From an uncultured Actinomyces sp. (GTDB lineage: Bacteria; Actinomycetota; Actinomycetes; Actinomycetales; Actinomycetaceae): DNA of 9,705 nucleotides. Location: contig CABKMZ010000074.1 in the NCBI GenBank assembly GCA_902373545.1, forward strand, positions 1-9,705. Reading direction: 5' to 3'. The notes beneath the pieces are model-generated. The model saw only the letters and a program-made list of their open reading frames with translations. It made no database searches and had not been told where the DNA came from. This document shows, one piece after another, positions 4,540 to 9,705 of the stretch. The first letter of the stretch is position 1. Each line of letters opens with the position of its first letter. Position numbers and translations under genes: made by a program.

Positions 4540-6306
4540 ATGGTGAGCGACGCGAGTACCACCACCCGAATGACCGGAGCCGAGGCTATTGTGGCGAGCC
4601 TCGAGGCCCTGGGCGTGACCGACGTGTTCGGTATGCCCGGCGGCGCAATTCTGCCGACCTACGACCCCCTGATGGCGTCGACGGCAATTCGTCACATTTT
4701 GGTTCGACATGAGCAGGGAGCGGGCCACGCTGCCGAGGGTTACGCGCTTGCCACCGGCAAGGTCGGCTGCGCGCTGGTCACCTCCGGCCCCGGCGCAACG
4801 AACGTGCTGACCGCCCTGGGCGACGCCTGCATGGACTCCGTGCCGATCGTTGTGATCTCCGGTCAGGTTGGCGCTTCCCTGATCGGCACCGATGCCTTCC
4901 AGGAAGCGGACGTCGTTGGCGCGTCCATGCCGATTACGAAGCACTCTTTCCTGGTCACCGACCCTCAGGACATTCCCGCCCGCCTCGCTGAGGCCTTCCA
5001 TCTGGCTGGCACCGGCCGCCCCGGCCCCGTGCTGGTGGACGTCACTAAGTCCGCGCAGGTAGCAGAGATGGACTTCTCCTGGCCCCCGGCCCTGGACCTG
5101 CCCGGCTACAAGGTTGCCGACCGTCCGAACATGAAGCAGGTGCGTGCCGCGGCCCGCGCGATCGTCGAGGCCCAGGCCCCCGTGCTCTACGTCGGCGGCG
5201 GCGTTGTGCGCGGTGGCGCGACGCAGGCCCTGGCCGACCTGGTCGAGGCCACGAACGCCCCCGTCGTCACCACCCTGACCGCTCGCGGGGCCTTCCCCGA
5301 CTCGGATCGTCACAACCTGGGCATGCCCGGCATGCACGGGACGGTCGCGGCCGTCGGCGCCCTGCAGCGCGCTGACCTGATCGTGGCCCTCGGCGCTCGT
5401 TTCGATGACCGCGTCACCGGCCGCCTGGATTCTTTCGCGCCGCGCGCCACCGTCGTGCACATCGACATCGACGCTGCTGAGATCTCGAAGAACCGCTACG
5501 CGGACATTCCGATCGTCGCGGACCTGGCGACCGCCCTGCCGATCCTCACCGCAGAAATCGCCCAGGCCTCGTCGGAGGGCACCGAGGACATCTCCGGCTG
5601 GTGGCGCTACCTGGACCGCCTGCGTTCCAAGTACCCGATTGGCTGGGCCGCGCCCGAAGACGGGATGATGGCTCCCCAGGAAGTTCTCAAGAAGCTTTCC
5701 GACAAGGTCGGCCCCGAAGCGATCTACGTCACCGGCGTTGGCCAGCACCAGATGTGGGCATCGCAGTTCATCACGCTGGACAACCCGCGCAGCTTCATCT
5801 CCTCCTCCGGTGCGGGCACGATGGGCTACTGCATCCCCTCGGCCATGGGCGCCCAGGTCGGCGCCCCCGACAAGGTCGTGTGGGCGATCGACGGCGACGG
5901 CTCCTTCCAGATGACCAACCAGGAGCTGGCCACCTGCACGATCAACAACATCCCGATCAAGGTTGCCCTCATCAACAATTCCGTGCTGGGCATGGTGCGC
6001 CAGTGGCAGTCGCTCTTCTTCGGCAAGCGCTACTCGAACACGACGCTCAACCCGGTCGAGGGCGAGCAGATCCCCAACTTCGAGATGCTGGCCCAGGCGT
6101 ACGGCATGGCCGCGCGCACGGTCCGCTCCATCGACGAAGTCGACGAGGCCATCGAATGGGCCATGTCGATCAATGACCGCCCCGTCCTCATTGACTTCCG
6201 AGTCTCCAAGGACTCGATGGTGTGGCCGATGGTCGCCGCGGGCGTCTCCAACGATGAGATTCGTTACGCCAAGGGCATGGCGCCCGACTGGGAGGTGGAA
6301 GACTGA
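4540..6306 (+). CDS. ilvB: Acetolactate synthase large (catalytic) subunit
   Basis: This 588-residue enzyme joins two pyruvates to acetolactate, or pyruvate and 2-oxobutyrate to acetohydroxybutyrate, the first common step of Val, Leu and Ile synthesis. It needs thiamine diphosphate, Mg2+ and FAD. The N-terminal ThDP-binding domain carries the catalytic glutamate Glu58 in VRHEQGAGHAAEGYA. A central FAD-binding domain follows (about 200-335). The C-terminal ThDP domain has the GDG motif (452-454) closing with NN (479-480), which binds Mg2+ and the cofactor diphosphate. The ATG at 4540 follows AGAGG (4531-4535); GTG 4543 is equally well placed. The in-frame ATG at 4483 is rejected because it lies in the terminator loop. 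Codon use is strongly biased to C/G-ending codons, fitting high expression. The stop overlaps the ilvN start by one base (TGATG). It is regulated by the upstream attenuator. Confidence 0.97.
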   Translation: MVSDASTTTRMTGAEAIVASLEALGVTDVFGMPGGAILPTYDPLMASTAIRHILVRHEQGAGHAAEGYALATGKVGCALVTSGPGATNVLTALGDACMDSVPIVVISGQVGASLIGTDAFQEADVVGASMPITKHSFLVTDPQDIPARLAEAFHLAGTGRPGPVLVDVTKSAQVAEMDFSWPPALDLPGYKVADRPNMKQVRAAARAIVEAQAPVLYVGGGVVRGGATQALADLVEATNAPVVTTLTARGAFPDSDRHNLGMPGMHGTVAAVGALQRADLIVALGARFDDRVTGRLDSFAPRATVVHIDIDAAEISKNRYADIPIVADLATALPILTAEIAQASSEGTEDISGWWRYLDRLRSKYPIGWAAPEDGMMAPQEVLKKLSDKVGPEAIYVTGVGQHQMWASQFITLDNPRSFISSSGAGTMGYCIPSAMGAQVGAPDKVVWAIDGDGSFQMTNQELATCTINNIPIKVALINNSVLGMVRQWQSLFFGKRYSNTTLNPVEGEQIPNFEMLAQAYGMAARTVRSIDEVDEAIEWAMSINDRPVLIDFRVSKDSMVWPMVAAGVSNDEIRYAKGMAPDWEVED

Positions 6307-6818
6307 TGACGAACCGTCACACTCTGGCCGTGTTGGTCGAAAACAAGCCCGGCGTGCTGACCCGCGTCGCCGCTCTTTTCGCCCGTCGTGCCTTTAACAT
6401 CAAGTCGCTGGCAGTGGGAGAGACCGAACACCCCGAGATCTCCCGCATGACCATCATCGTGGACGCCGACTCCGCGCCCATCGAGCAGGTGGTCAAGCAG
6501 CTCAACAAGCTCATCAACGTCCTCAAGGTCGTCGAGCTCGAACCCGAAGACTCCGTCGAACGGCGCCTGCTGCTCATGAAGGTCCAGGCCGACGAAACCC
6601 GTCGCACCTCGGTCCTGCAGATCGTGGATCTCTTCCGCGCGCACGTCGTCGACGTTCAACCCGAGTCGGTCGTCATCGAATCGATCGGCTCCCTACCCAA
6701 GCTGGAGGCGCTGCTGCGGGCCCTGGAGCCCTACGGCGTCACCGAACTCGTCCAGTCGGGCGCCGTGGCCATCGGCCGCGGGTCGCGCTCGATCACGGAT
6801 CAACTGAAGGAGAAATGA
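6306..6818 (+). CDS. ilvN: Acetolactate synthase small (regulatory) subunit
   Basis: This 170-residue partner of IlvB raises its activity and confers feedback inhibition, typically by valine. An N-terminal ACT domain (about 4-78) shows the family pattern: [19 protein letters not shown], then [20 protein letters not shown]. The C-terminal domain (about 82-165) contains the conserved RRLLLMKV and [19 protein letters not shown] segments. Length is normal for the family. The ATG shares its A with the ilvB stop codon and is preceded by GGAGGTGG (6291-6298), so translation is coupled and the two subunits are made together. The ilvC ribosome-binding site lies inside its last codons. Confidence 0.96.
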   Translation: MTNRHTLAVLVENKPGVLTRVAALFARRAFNIKSLAVGETEHPEISRMTIIVDADSAPIEQVVKQLNKLINVLKVVELEPEDSVERRLLLMKVQADETRRTSVLQIVDLFRAHVVDVQPESVVIESIGSLPKLEALLRALEPYGVTELVQSGAVAIGRGSRSITDQLKEK

Positions 6819-6820
6819 AA

Positions 6821-7846
6821 ATGGCAGAAATCATCTACGACGACGGCGCAGACCTGTCGCTGATCCAGTCCAAGAAGGTCGCCATCATCGGTTACGGTTC
6901 GCAGGGTCACGCGCACGCGCTGAACCTGAAGGATTCCGGAGTTGACGTGGTCGTTGGCCTGCGCCCCGGTTCGTCCTCCTGGGCCAAGGCTGAGGCCGCC
7001 GGCCTGGAGGTCAAGGACGTGGCCGAGGCCGTCGCCGAAGGCGACGTCGTCTCCGTGCTGCTGCCCGACCAGGTCCAGCGCTACGTCTACGCCGAGCAGA
7101 TTGCCCCCAACCTGAAGGAAGGCGCCGCCCTCCTCTTCGCACACGGCTTCAACATCCGCTACGGCTACATCGAGGTCCCCGAGGGCCACGACGTCATCAT
7201 GGTCGCCCCCAAGGGCCCCGGCCACAAGGTCCGCGAGACCTACGTGCAGGGCAAGGGCACCCCGGACGTCGTCGCCGTTGAGGTGGACGCCTCCGGCAAG
7301 GCCTGGGAGCTGGCTCTGTCCTACGCGAAGGGCATCGGCGGCACCCGCGCCGGCGTCATCAAGACGACCTTCACCGAAGAGACCGAGACCGACCTGTTCG
7401 GCGAGCAGGCCGTCCTGTGCGGTGGCGTCTCCCACCTGATCCAGGCCGGCTTCGAGACCCTGGTTGAGGCTGGCTACCAGCCCGAGATCGCCTACTTCGA
7501 GGTCTGCCACGAGATGAAGCAGATCGTCGACCTCATCAACGAGGGTGGCATCACGAAGCAGCGTTGGTCCTGCTCCGACACCGCCGAGTACGGCGACTAC
7601 GTCTCCGGCCCGCGCGTCATTGGCGAGTCCTCCAAGGAGGCCATGAAGGCTGTCCTGGCCGACATTCAGGACGGCACCTTCGCCCGCAAGTTCATTGCGG
7701 ACCAGGATAACGGCGCTCTCGAGTTCAAGGCGCTGCGCGCCGAGGAAGAGGCCCACCCGATCGAGAAGACCGGCCAGAAGCTGCGCAAGGCATTCGGCTG
7801 GACCGACTCCGATGCGGACTACACCGAGGGCAGCGCCGCGCGCTGA
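6821..7846 (+). CDS. ilvC: Ketol-acid reductoisomerase (NADP+), class I
   Basis: This 341-residue enzyme converts acetolactate or acetohydroxybutyrate to the dihydroxy acid by Mg2+-dependent alkyl migration and NADPH reduction, the second common step. The Rossmann domain holds GYGSQG (24-29), and the loop after strand 2 holds Arg48 with Ser51-Ser53, typical of NADPH use. The all-helical knotted domain supplies the metal ligands Asp191 and Glu195 (DLFGEQ) and the paired glutamates Glu227 and Glu231 (EVCHEMKQ). Length marks the short, class I form. The start is taken at ATG 6821 because AAGGAG (6807-6812) is 8 bases upstream. The ATG at 6815, which overlaps the ilvN stop, would leave only 2 bases. 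Ends at a strong terminator, so the operon is ilvBNC with no ilvD or ilvE here. Confidence 0.97.
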   Translation: MAEIIYDDGADLSLIQSKKVAIIGYGSQGHAHALNLKDSGVDVVVGLRPGSSSWAKAEAAGLEVKDVAEAVAEGDVVSVLLPDQVQRYVYAEQIAPNLKEGAALLFAHGFNIRYGYIEVPEGHDVIMVAPKGPGHKVRETYVQGKGTPDVVAVEVDASGKAWELALSYAKGIGGTRAGVIKTTFTEETETDLFGEQAVLCGGVSHLIQAGFETLVEAGYQPEIAYFEVCHEMKQIVDLINEGGITKQRWSCSDTAEYGDYVSGPRVIGESSKEAMKAVLADIQDGTFARKFIADQDNGALEFKALRAEEEAHPIEKTGQKLRKAFGWTDSDADYTEGSAAR

Positions 7847-7873
7847 TCTCGCTGTCCATTTCGGATAGACCCA

Positions 7874-7921
7874 AGCCCCGACCTCGTTCCCACGCATATG
7901 GGACGAGGTCGGGGCTCTTTT
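7874..7921 (+). terminator. Terminator of the ilvBNC operon
   Basis: A 17-bp stem (7874-7890 against 7900-7916, one wobble) closes a 9-nt loop and is followed by CTTTT (7917-7921). It starts 28 bp after the ilvC stop. Seen from the other strand it also lies just past the small secreted-peptide gene and could stop that transcript, though no T run follows in that direction. Confidence 0.9.
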
Positions 7922-7965
7922 GTGCTGACAGGCGCGGGTTACGTTCGACTGTGTTCCCGCGAGGG

Positions 7966-8121
7966 TTAGTTCGCCGCCGCTTCGTCGGAGCCGTTCGTCC
8001 ACGGAAGGGAGGCGGGGGAGAGGGCGTCCGCATTGGAAACGGTGGAGATCGGTGCAACGATCACGAGGGAAGCGACGGCGGCCGAGGTGACGCGTGTCAG
8101 AGTTCGACGGGAGGGGCGCAC
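7966..8121 (-). CDS. Unrecognised short secreted peptide precursor
   Basis: The GTG at 8121-8119 follows AAGGA (8132-8128 on this strand) by 6 bases, a good ribosome-binding site. A longer version from ATG 8157 has no such site. The 51-residue product has a textbook export signal: a basic start (MRPSRRTLTR), a hydrophobic core (about 11-28), and an Ala-Asp-Ala site that signal peptidase I could cut after residue 33. That leaves an 18-residue tail, LSPASLPWTNGSDEAAAN. The SRRTLT segment is loosely like a twin-arginine signal. I recognise no family. It could be a signalling or antimicrobial-type peptide precursor, or the surviving front end of a larger decayed secreted protein. No downstream continuation was noticed before the ilvC terminator, though the other frames of 7917-7965 were not worked through in detail. 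The gene is convergent with ilvC and divergent from the glycosyltransferase. Confidence 0.6.
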   Translation of the reverse strand: MRPSRRTLTRVTSAAVASLVIVAPISTVSNADALSPASLPWTNGSDEAAAN

Positions 8122-8142
8122 GGTAATTCCTTGCTGTGAAAG

Positions 8143-8161
8143 ACTGATTGACAGCATCAGT
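8143..8161. promoter_or_regulatory. Inverted repeat upstream of the secreted-peptide gene
   Basis: ACTGAT (8143-8148) and ATCAGT (8156-8161) form a 6-bp inverted repeat around TGACAGC, extendable by a wobble and an A-T pair. It lies 21 bp upstream of the chosen GTG, in the AT-richer divergent interval 8122-8273. It could be an operator or a leader hairpin; nothing decides between these. Confidence 0.35.
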
Positions 8162-8261
8162 TTATTAGTAACTACTTTCTGAGCAACTCTTTGTGATGTC
8201 TTACATTGGCTGCCGGAGTTGTCTGTGTCTGCGTCAATGGTTCTCGTCGCAGTCTCCTGGG

Positions 8262-8267
8262 TAAAAT
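8262..8267 (+). promoter_or_regulatory. -10 box placed for a leaderless glycosyltransferase mRNA
   Basis: TAAAAT matches five of six bases of TATAAT and ends 6 bases before the ATG at 8274, so the RNA would begin at or next to the start codon. No convincing -35 box is seen 16-18 bp upstream. Confidence 0.5.
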
Positions 8268-8273
8268 CGGGGT

Positions 8274-9482
8274 ATGGCTGCTCAGGGGGCGGATGTGTCC
8301 ACCCGGCTCAAGATCCTGTTCGTCATCAATGACCTCTATACGCGCGGTAACGGGCTTGCTGCCTCCGCGCGCCGGACGATCATGGCGTTGCGAGAGCGCG
8401 GGCACGATGTTCGCGTGCTGTCTGCTCCTCCGCGTCATGGTGATGATTGTGGCGTTGGTGTGCCTGATTATCCGCTTCCGCACCTTCGTATCCCGCTTGT
8501 GGCGCCGCTCATTGCCTCTCAGGGCTACGCCTTTGCCCGTTCGGATCGTCGCCAGGTTGACCGGGCGCTCGACTGGGCGGACGTGGTGCATCTGGAAGAG
8601 CCGTTTATGCTGCAGGTTTTCGTTGCTCGGCGTGCGCGCGCTCGTGGAGTGCCAGCTCTGGCGACCTATCACATTCATCCGGAAAACCTGACGGCTTCCG
8701 TGTATCTCGACCGTTGCCCCCTCCTGAATCGGGTGATCCTCGAGGTGTGGAAGCGCTTCATCTTCAATCGCTGTGACCTCATTCAATGTCCCTCGCAGTC
8801 CGTGTATGACCGCGTGTTGCGGCTGCGTGTGCGCCCGTCTCTTCTGCTTGTGTCAAACGGTGTGCCTCTCGACGGGGCGGTGGGTGGTGATGGTCGTCAG
8901 GTGGGGGAATCTTGCCTCATTCGGATCCTCGCGGTTGGGAGGTTCTCGCGCGAAAAAGACCAGGCGACCATCCTGCGCGCGTTGCGCCATAGCGCTCATG
9001 CGCGCTCGATTCAGCTGACTCTTGCTGGGCGCGGTCCGACTGAACGCTCCCTGCGTGCCTCGGCTCGGCGTCTCTTGCGGAGCAACGTGATCGCCCATCC
9101 GGTCCGTTTTGCTTTCTTGAGTGCGGATGAGCTCGTCCGTGAGGTGTCGAGCTCTGACCTGTATGTGCATGCGGCGCGCATTGAAGTTGAAGGGCTGAGT
9201 GCCCTGGAGGTGCTGCGATATGGTGTCGTGCCCATCATTGCTCGCTGTCCGTTGACGGCGACCAGTCAATTTGCCCTGAGCGAGGACAGTGTGTACGAGG
9301 CCGGGGATGCTCGTGCGCTCGCTCGCGCGATTGACAGCTGGGTTGAACGGGGGAGTGCGGCGCGTGCGCGCGAAGCGCGTCGCTATGTGGCGGTTGGTGC
9401 GCGATATGACATTCGTGCGTGCATCGATCGGCTGGAAGAGTCTTATTCTCGGTTAGTTTCTGAGGTTGTGTCGCGCGGGTAG
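8274..9482 (+). CDS. Glycosyltransferase family 4 (GT-B fold)
   Basis: This 402-residue protein has the two Rossmann-like halves of a GT4 retaining glycosyltransferase. The N-terminal acceptor half begins KILFVINDLYTRGNGLA (13-29). It continues with ADVVHLEEPFMLQVFVARRA and TYHIHPENLTASVYL, the pattern of enzymes that glycosylate lipids such as diacylglycerol or phosphatidylinositol. The linker contains NGVPL. The C-terminal nucleotide-sugar half has AVGRFSREKDQATIL and the E-x7-E signature at Glu304 and Glu312 (EVEGLSALE). It probably acts at the inner face of the membrane, moving a sugar from a nucleotide donor to a lipid or polysaccharide; donor and acceptor cannot be read from the sequence. 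ATG 8274 is chosen because of the -10 box ending 6 bases upstream; GTG 8295 with GGGGGCGG before it is possible. Many codons end in T, unlike ilvBNC, suggesting modest expression or a different origin. Confidence 0.85.
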   Translation: MAAQGADVSTRLKILFVINDLYTRGNGLAASARRTIMALRERGHDVRVLSAPPRHGDDCGVGVPDYPLPHLRIPLVAPLIASQGYAFARSDRRQVDRALDWADVVHLEEPFMLQVFVARRARARGVPALATYHIHPENLTASVYLDRCPLLNRVILEVWKRFIFNRCDLIQCPSQSVYDRVLRLRVRPSLLLVSNGVPLDGAVGGDGRQVGESCLIRILAVGRFSREKDQATILRALRHSAHARSIQLTLAGRGPTERSLRASARRLLRSNVIAHPVRFAFLSADELVREVSSSDLYVHAARIEVEGLSALEVLRYGVVPIIARCPLTATSQFALSEDSVYEAGDARALARAIDSWVERGSAARAREARRYVAVGARYDIRACIDRLEESYSRLVSEVVSRG

Positions 9483-9486
9483 GGGT

Positions 9487-9547
9487 GTGTCAGATTGTCT
9501 TCCATCTGCGTGGTTTGTTGGTAATTAAGATGGGAAGCGTGTGACAC
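9487..9547 (+). terminator. Long imperfect hairpin after the glycosyltransferase gene
   Basis: GTGTCA (9487-9492) pairs with TGACAC (9542-9547). CTTCCATCT (9499-9507) pairs with 9528-9537 with one bulged G, around a 20-nt AT-rich loop. It starts 5 bp after the stop codon and is followed by CCTTCTT. A terminator is the simplest reading, but the internal loop and large apical loop make it a weak one. Confidence 0.45.
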
Positions 9548-9561
9548 CCTTCTTGTATAAG

Positions 9562-9590
9562 TGGTTAGTCTGCATCTACATTTCTATGAT
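9562..9590 (+). promoter_or_regulatory. Possible promoter of the gene at the right edge
   Basis: TATGAT (9585-9590) is a near-consensus -10 box, with the weak -35 candidate TGGTTA (9562-9567) 17 bp upstream. Transcription would start near 9597, giving a leader of about 60 nt. A second box-like sequence, TATAAG (9556-9561), has no -35 partner. Confidence 0.4.
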
Positions 9591-9603
9591 GAATCGTGCG
9601 GAG

Positions 9604-9625
9604 GGTGAGTGACAGCTCATTCACC
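9604..9625 (+). other. Hairpin in the leader of the edge gene
   Basis: GGTGAGTG (9604-9611) pairs with CATTCACC (9618-9625), one wobble, around ACAGCT. An alternative pairing, GAGGGTG (9601-9607) with CACCCCTC (9636-9643), would exclude it and lies just before the GGAAAG ribosome-binding site. Role unknown. Confidence 0.3.
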
Positions 9626-9658
9626 GCAGATTGACACCCCTCCCCGGAAAGACCAACG

Positions 9659-9705
9659 ATGACCCTCCGCCACTACGGGCGAGCCCTCGCGGCAGCCACG
9701 GGAGC
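9659..9705 (+). CDS. 5' end of a gene cut by the window edge
   Basis: ATG 9659 is preceded at 7 bases by GGAAAG (9646-9651). It opens a frame reading MTLRHYGRALAAATG to the last base. The Arg-rich beginning followed by Ala-rich residues looks like the start of an export signal, but 15 residues are too few to name a product. The upstream promoter-like boxes support it being a real gene. Confidence 0.45.
   Translation, partial: MTLRHYGRALAAATG

Noticed and set aside
4462..5748. 428-codon frame antisense to ilvB
   Set aside because: It is the complement of a strongly coding, well-conserved gene with high third-position GC, which opens long antisense frames; the product is Gly/Arg/His-rich with no family features.
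6800..8002. 400-codon frame antisense to ilvC
   Set aside because: Same cause as the frame opposite ilvB; it also runs through the ilvC terminator.
1..9705. tRNA genes, phage genes or defence-system genes
   Set aside because: None of the intergenic stretches contains a recognisable tRNA cloverleaf, and no coding region resembles phage or defence proteins.

Overview
The window suggests a high-GC actinobacterium. The 5S rRNA tail, the GTG starts, the leader-peptide attenuator ahead of ilvB and the single-polypeptide ThrE-type exporter all fit this. The overall look fits Actinomycetaceae (Actinomyces/Schaalia-like), but that family-level guess comes from general resemblance and was not tested.

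Layout. Positions 1-98 hold the 3' end of a 5S rRNA and a perfect 16-bp hairpin that closes the rRNA operon. A ThrE-family amino-acid exporter follows (294-1658). It overlaps by ATGA a previously easy-to-miss 51-residue single-span membrane protein (1655-1810), and a GAAA-capped terminator ends the pair. About 650 bp without a credible gene (1860-2486) contain 26-bp tandem palindromic repeats, a 41-bp direct repeat and an AT-rich element bounded by 13-bp inverted repeats. Two strong hairpins then mark the end of a leftward gene for an aspartate:alanine-exchanger-family transporter with two RCK_C domains (2613-4205, GTG start).

Divergent from the transporter is the centre of the window, an ilvB-ilvN-ilvC operon (4540-7846) for the first two shared steps of branched-chain amino-acid synthesis. 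It is preceded by a 23-codon leader peptide with an Ala-Leu-Val-Leu-Val run and a terminator with a T-tract. One leader segment (4419-4430) can pair with three different partners, including the left arm of the terminator. This is a complete, readable transcription attenuator. ilvC ends at a 17-bp terminator.

Beyond ilvC lie a leftward gene for a very small secreted peptide (7966-8121), a rightward family-4 glycosyltransferase (8274-9482) that appears to be transcribed from a -10 box placed for a leaderless mRNA, a long imperfect hairpin, and the first codons of another gene running off the right edge (9659-9705).

Two amino-acid transporters flank or face the branched-chain biosynthetic operon, but no sequence evidence ties their substrates to it. 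No new multi-gene system is evident. The most unusual material is the attenuator with its competing pairings, the repeat-rich intergenic block, and the two unrecognised small proteins.
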